DNA of 64,000 nt, from contig CAXIWQ010000150.1 in NCBI GenBank assembly GCA_964036275.1, positions 1-64,000 of the forward strand, written 5' to 3'. Source of the DNA: Litoditis marina (Eukaryota; Nematoda; Chromadorea; Rhabditida; Rhabditidae). The notes beneath the pieces were generated by a model. The model ran no database searches and was not told where the DNA came from. It saw only the letters and a list, made by a program, of their open reading frames with translations. Position 1 is the stretch's first letter, and every line of letters starts with the position of its first letter. Positions 61,538 through 64,000 of the stretch are shown here, piece after piece. The translations under genes were made by a program, and so were the position numbers.

Positions 61538-64000
61538 TCAAGGATGTTGAAAACATTACCTCGGGACAAAAATTGGACAACCTGTTTTACTTTTTGTCTT
61601 CAGGAAACAAACTGGACAATCTGTTCACCTTTTGTCCTCAAGGATGTTGAAAACATTACCTCGAGACAAAAATTGGACAATCTGTCCACCTTTTGTCCTC
61701 AAGGATGTTGAAAACATTACCTCGGGACAAAAATTGGACAATCTGTCCACTTTTTTGTCCTCAAGGATGTTGAAAACATTTCCTCGGGACAAAAATTGGA
61801 CGACCTGTTTCCTTTTTGTCTTCAGGAAACCAACTGACAATCTGTCCACCTTTTGTCCTCAAGGATGTTGAAAACATTACCTCGGACAAAAATTGGACAA
61901 TCTGTTCACTTTTTGTCATCAAGGATGTTGAAAACATTTCCTCGGGACAAAAATTGGACAACCTGTTTTCTTTTTGTCTTCAGGGAACCAACCGAACAAT
62001 ATGTCCACTTTTTGTCCTCAAGGATGTTGAAAACATTTCCTCGGGACAAAAATTGGACGACCTGTTTCCTTTTTGTCTTCAGGAAACCAACTGGACAATC
62101 TGTCCACCTTTTGTCCTCAAAGATGTTGAAAACATTACCTCGGGACAAAAATTGGACAATCTGTCCACCTTTTGTCCTCAAGGATGTTGAAAACATTACC
62201 TCGGGACAAAAATTGGACAATCTGTCCCACTTTTTGTCCTCAAGGATGTTGAAAACATTTCCTCGGGACAAAAATTGGACGACCTGTTTCCTTTTTGTCT
62301 TCAGGAAACCAACTGGACAATCTGTCCACCTTTTGTCCTCAAGGATGTTGAAAACATTTCCTCGGACAAAAATTGGACGACCTGTTTCCTTTTTGTCTTC
62401 AGGAAACCAACTGGACAATCTGTCCACCTTTTGTCCTCAAGGATGTTGAAAACATTACCTCGGGACAAAAATTGGACAATCTGTCCACCTTTTGTCCTCA
62501 AGGATGTTGAAAACATTACCTCGGGACAAAAATTGGACAATCTGTCCACTTTTTGTCCTCAAGGATGTTGAAAACATTTCCTCGGGACAAAAATTGGACG
62601 ACCTGTTTCCTTTTTGTCTTCAGGAAACCAACTGGACAATCTGTCCACCTTTTGTCCTCAAGGATGTTGAAAACATTTCCTCGGGACAAAAATTGGACGA
62701 CCTGTTTCCTTTTTGTCTTCAGGAAACCAACTGGACAATCTGTCCACCTTTTGTCCTCAAGGATGTTGAAAACATTACCTCGGGACAAAAATTGGACAAT
62801 CTGTCCACTTTTTGTCATCAAGGATGTTGAAAACATTTCCTCTGGACAAAAATTGGACAACCTGTTTTCTTTTTGTCTTCAGGAAACCAACTGAACAATC
62901 TGTCCACCTTTTGTCCTCAAGGATGTTGAAAACATTACCTCGGGACAAAAATTGGACAACCTGTTTACTTTTGTCTTCAGGAAACAAACTGAACAATCTG
63001 TCCACCTTTTGTCCTCAAGGATGTTGAAAACATTACCTCGTGGACAAAAATTGGACAATATGTCCACTTTTTGTCCTCAAGGATGTTGAAAACATTTCCT
63101 CGGGACAAAAATTGGACGACCTGTTTCTTTTTGTCTTCAGGAAACCAACTGGACAATCTGTCCACCTTTTGTCCTCAAAGATGTTGAAAACATTACCTCG
63201 GGACAAAAATTGGACAATCTGTCCACCTTTTGTCCTCAAGGATGTTGAAAACATTACCTCGGGACAAAAATTGGACAATCTGTCCACTTTTTGTCCTCAA
63301 GGATGTTGAAAACATTTCCTCGGGACAAAAATTGGACGACCTGTTTCCTTTTTGTCTTCAGGAAACCAACTGGACAATCTGTCCACCTTTTGTCCTCAAG
63401 GATGTTGAAAACATTTCCTCGGGACAAAAATTGGACGACCTGTTTCCTTTTTGTCTTCAGGAAACCAACTGGACAATCTGTCCACCTTTTGTCCTCAAGG
63501 ATGTTGAAAACATTACTCGGGACAAAAATTGGACAATCTGTCCACCTTTTGTCCTCAAGGATGTTGAAAACATTACCTCGGGACAAAATTGGACAATCTG
63601 TCCACTTTTTGTCCTCAAGGATGTTGAAAACATTTCCTCGGGACAAAAATTGGACGACCTGTTTCCTTTTTGTCTTCAGGAAACCAACTGGACAATCTGT
63701 CCACCTTTTGTCCTCAAGGATGTTGAAAACATTTCCTCGGGACAAAAATTGGACGACCTGTTTCCTTTTTGTCTTCAGGAAACCAACTGGACAATCTGTC
63801 CACCTTTTGTCCTCAAGGATGTTGAAAACATTACCTCGGGACAAAAATTGGACAATCTGTCCACTTTTGGTCATCAAGGATGTTGAAAACATTTCCTCTG
63901 GACAAAAATTGGACAACCTGTTTTCTTTTTGTCTTCAGGAAACCAACTGAACAATCTGTCCACCTTTTGTCCTCAAGGATGTTGAAAACATTACCTCGGG
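61538..64000. repeat. Satellite 2 array, gacgacctgtttcc subfamily, to window end
   Basis: Same subfamily as 51144-53640, including the gtcatcaagg variants (61916, 62815, 63871) and runs of 61 bp modules. The order of modules in 62450-63080 resembles that in 63190-64000, pointing to another local duplication. There is no SINE. The array continues beyond the window. Confidence 0.9.

Noticed and set aside
23125..63950. Hundreds of Cys/Trp/Gln-rich frames up to 438 codons in satellite 2 on both strands
   Set aside because: Both strands are equally open, frames shift with every 61 bp module, and length depends only on how many 99 bp modules run together.
23144..64000. CRISPR array
   Set aside because: Regular spacing exists, but the would-be spacers are themselves repeats. 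There are no cas genes, and all signals are eukaryotic.

Overview
This 64 kb window is eukaryotic repeat DNA, almost certainly a block of heterochromatin from an invertebrate animal. It holds no ordinary gene. The evidence is two large families of tandem satellite, a tRNA-derived SINE with Pol III A and B boxes, a non-LTR retrotransposon with an ORF1 protein, a small inverted-repeat transposon, AATAAA signals and intron-like splice motifs. I cannot name the phylum from the sequence. A flatworm or another invertebrate is possible, but that is a weak inference.

Layout. (1) 1-23143 is satellite 1, a ~175 bp monomer. It reads on the + strand at 1-2350 and on the - strand at 4011-23143. The two orientations form a giant near-perfect palindrome: arm 1-2823 pairs with arm 3539-6357 around a 715 bp non-palindromic spacer (2824-3538). 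The inner ~470 bp of each arm is non-satellite DNA. The - strand array has higher-order structure, with nested duplications of 524, 872, 2271 and ~5594 bp. It is interrupted by a MITE-like element (19630-19807) and by a 1.13 kb LINE-derived element (about 21508-22637) carrying an intact 266-residue ORF1 and no reverse transcriptase. (2) At 23143/23144 satellite 1 joins satellite 2 directly. Satellite 2 is built from 61 bp and 99 bp modules (together 160 bp), each able to fold back on itself. (3) From 23144 to 51143 satellite 2 is arranged in higher-order units of 0.4-1.7 kb, each carrying one copy of the same ~238 bp SINE at the same site. There are 28 copies in the window, 27 on the - strand. 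A multi-kb block of this array (about 24.3-29.7 kb) recurs at about 37.8-43.2 kb. (4) 51144-58928 is satellite 2 without SINEs, broken by a 366 bp foreign segment (53641-54006). (5) 58929-60170 holds two more SINE copies, the second inside an inverted stretch of array. (6) 60171-61537 is unrelated DNA: GGCGCC-rich tandem repeats, a retrotransposon-like tail with a 7 bp microsatellite, and small palindromes. (7) 61538-64000 is satellite 2 again and runs off the window.

The parts interact as array and passengers. Transposons landed once in a satellite monomer, and unequal exchange or a similar process then copied them along with the array. The most notable items are the long palindrome with its asymmetric spacer, the SINE fixed into a satellite higher-order repeat, the ORF1-only LINE, and micro-inversions that share one breakpoint sequence. 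The many reading frames across satellite 2 are by-products of module lengths and should not be read as genes. The 43.4-49.7 kb interval carries many homopolymer-length differences from its clean paralogue and may be poorly polished sequence.
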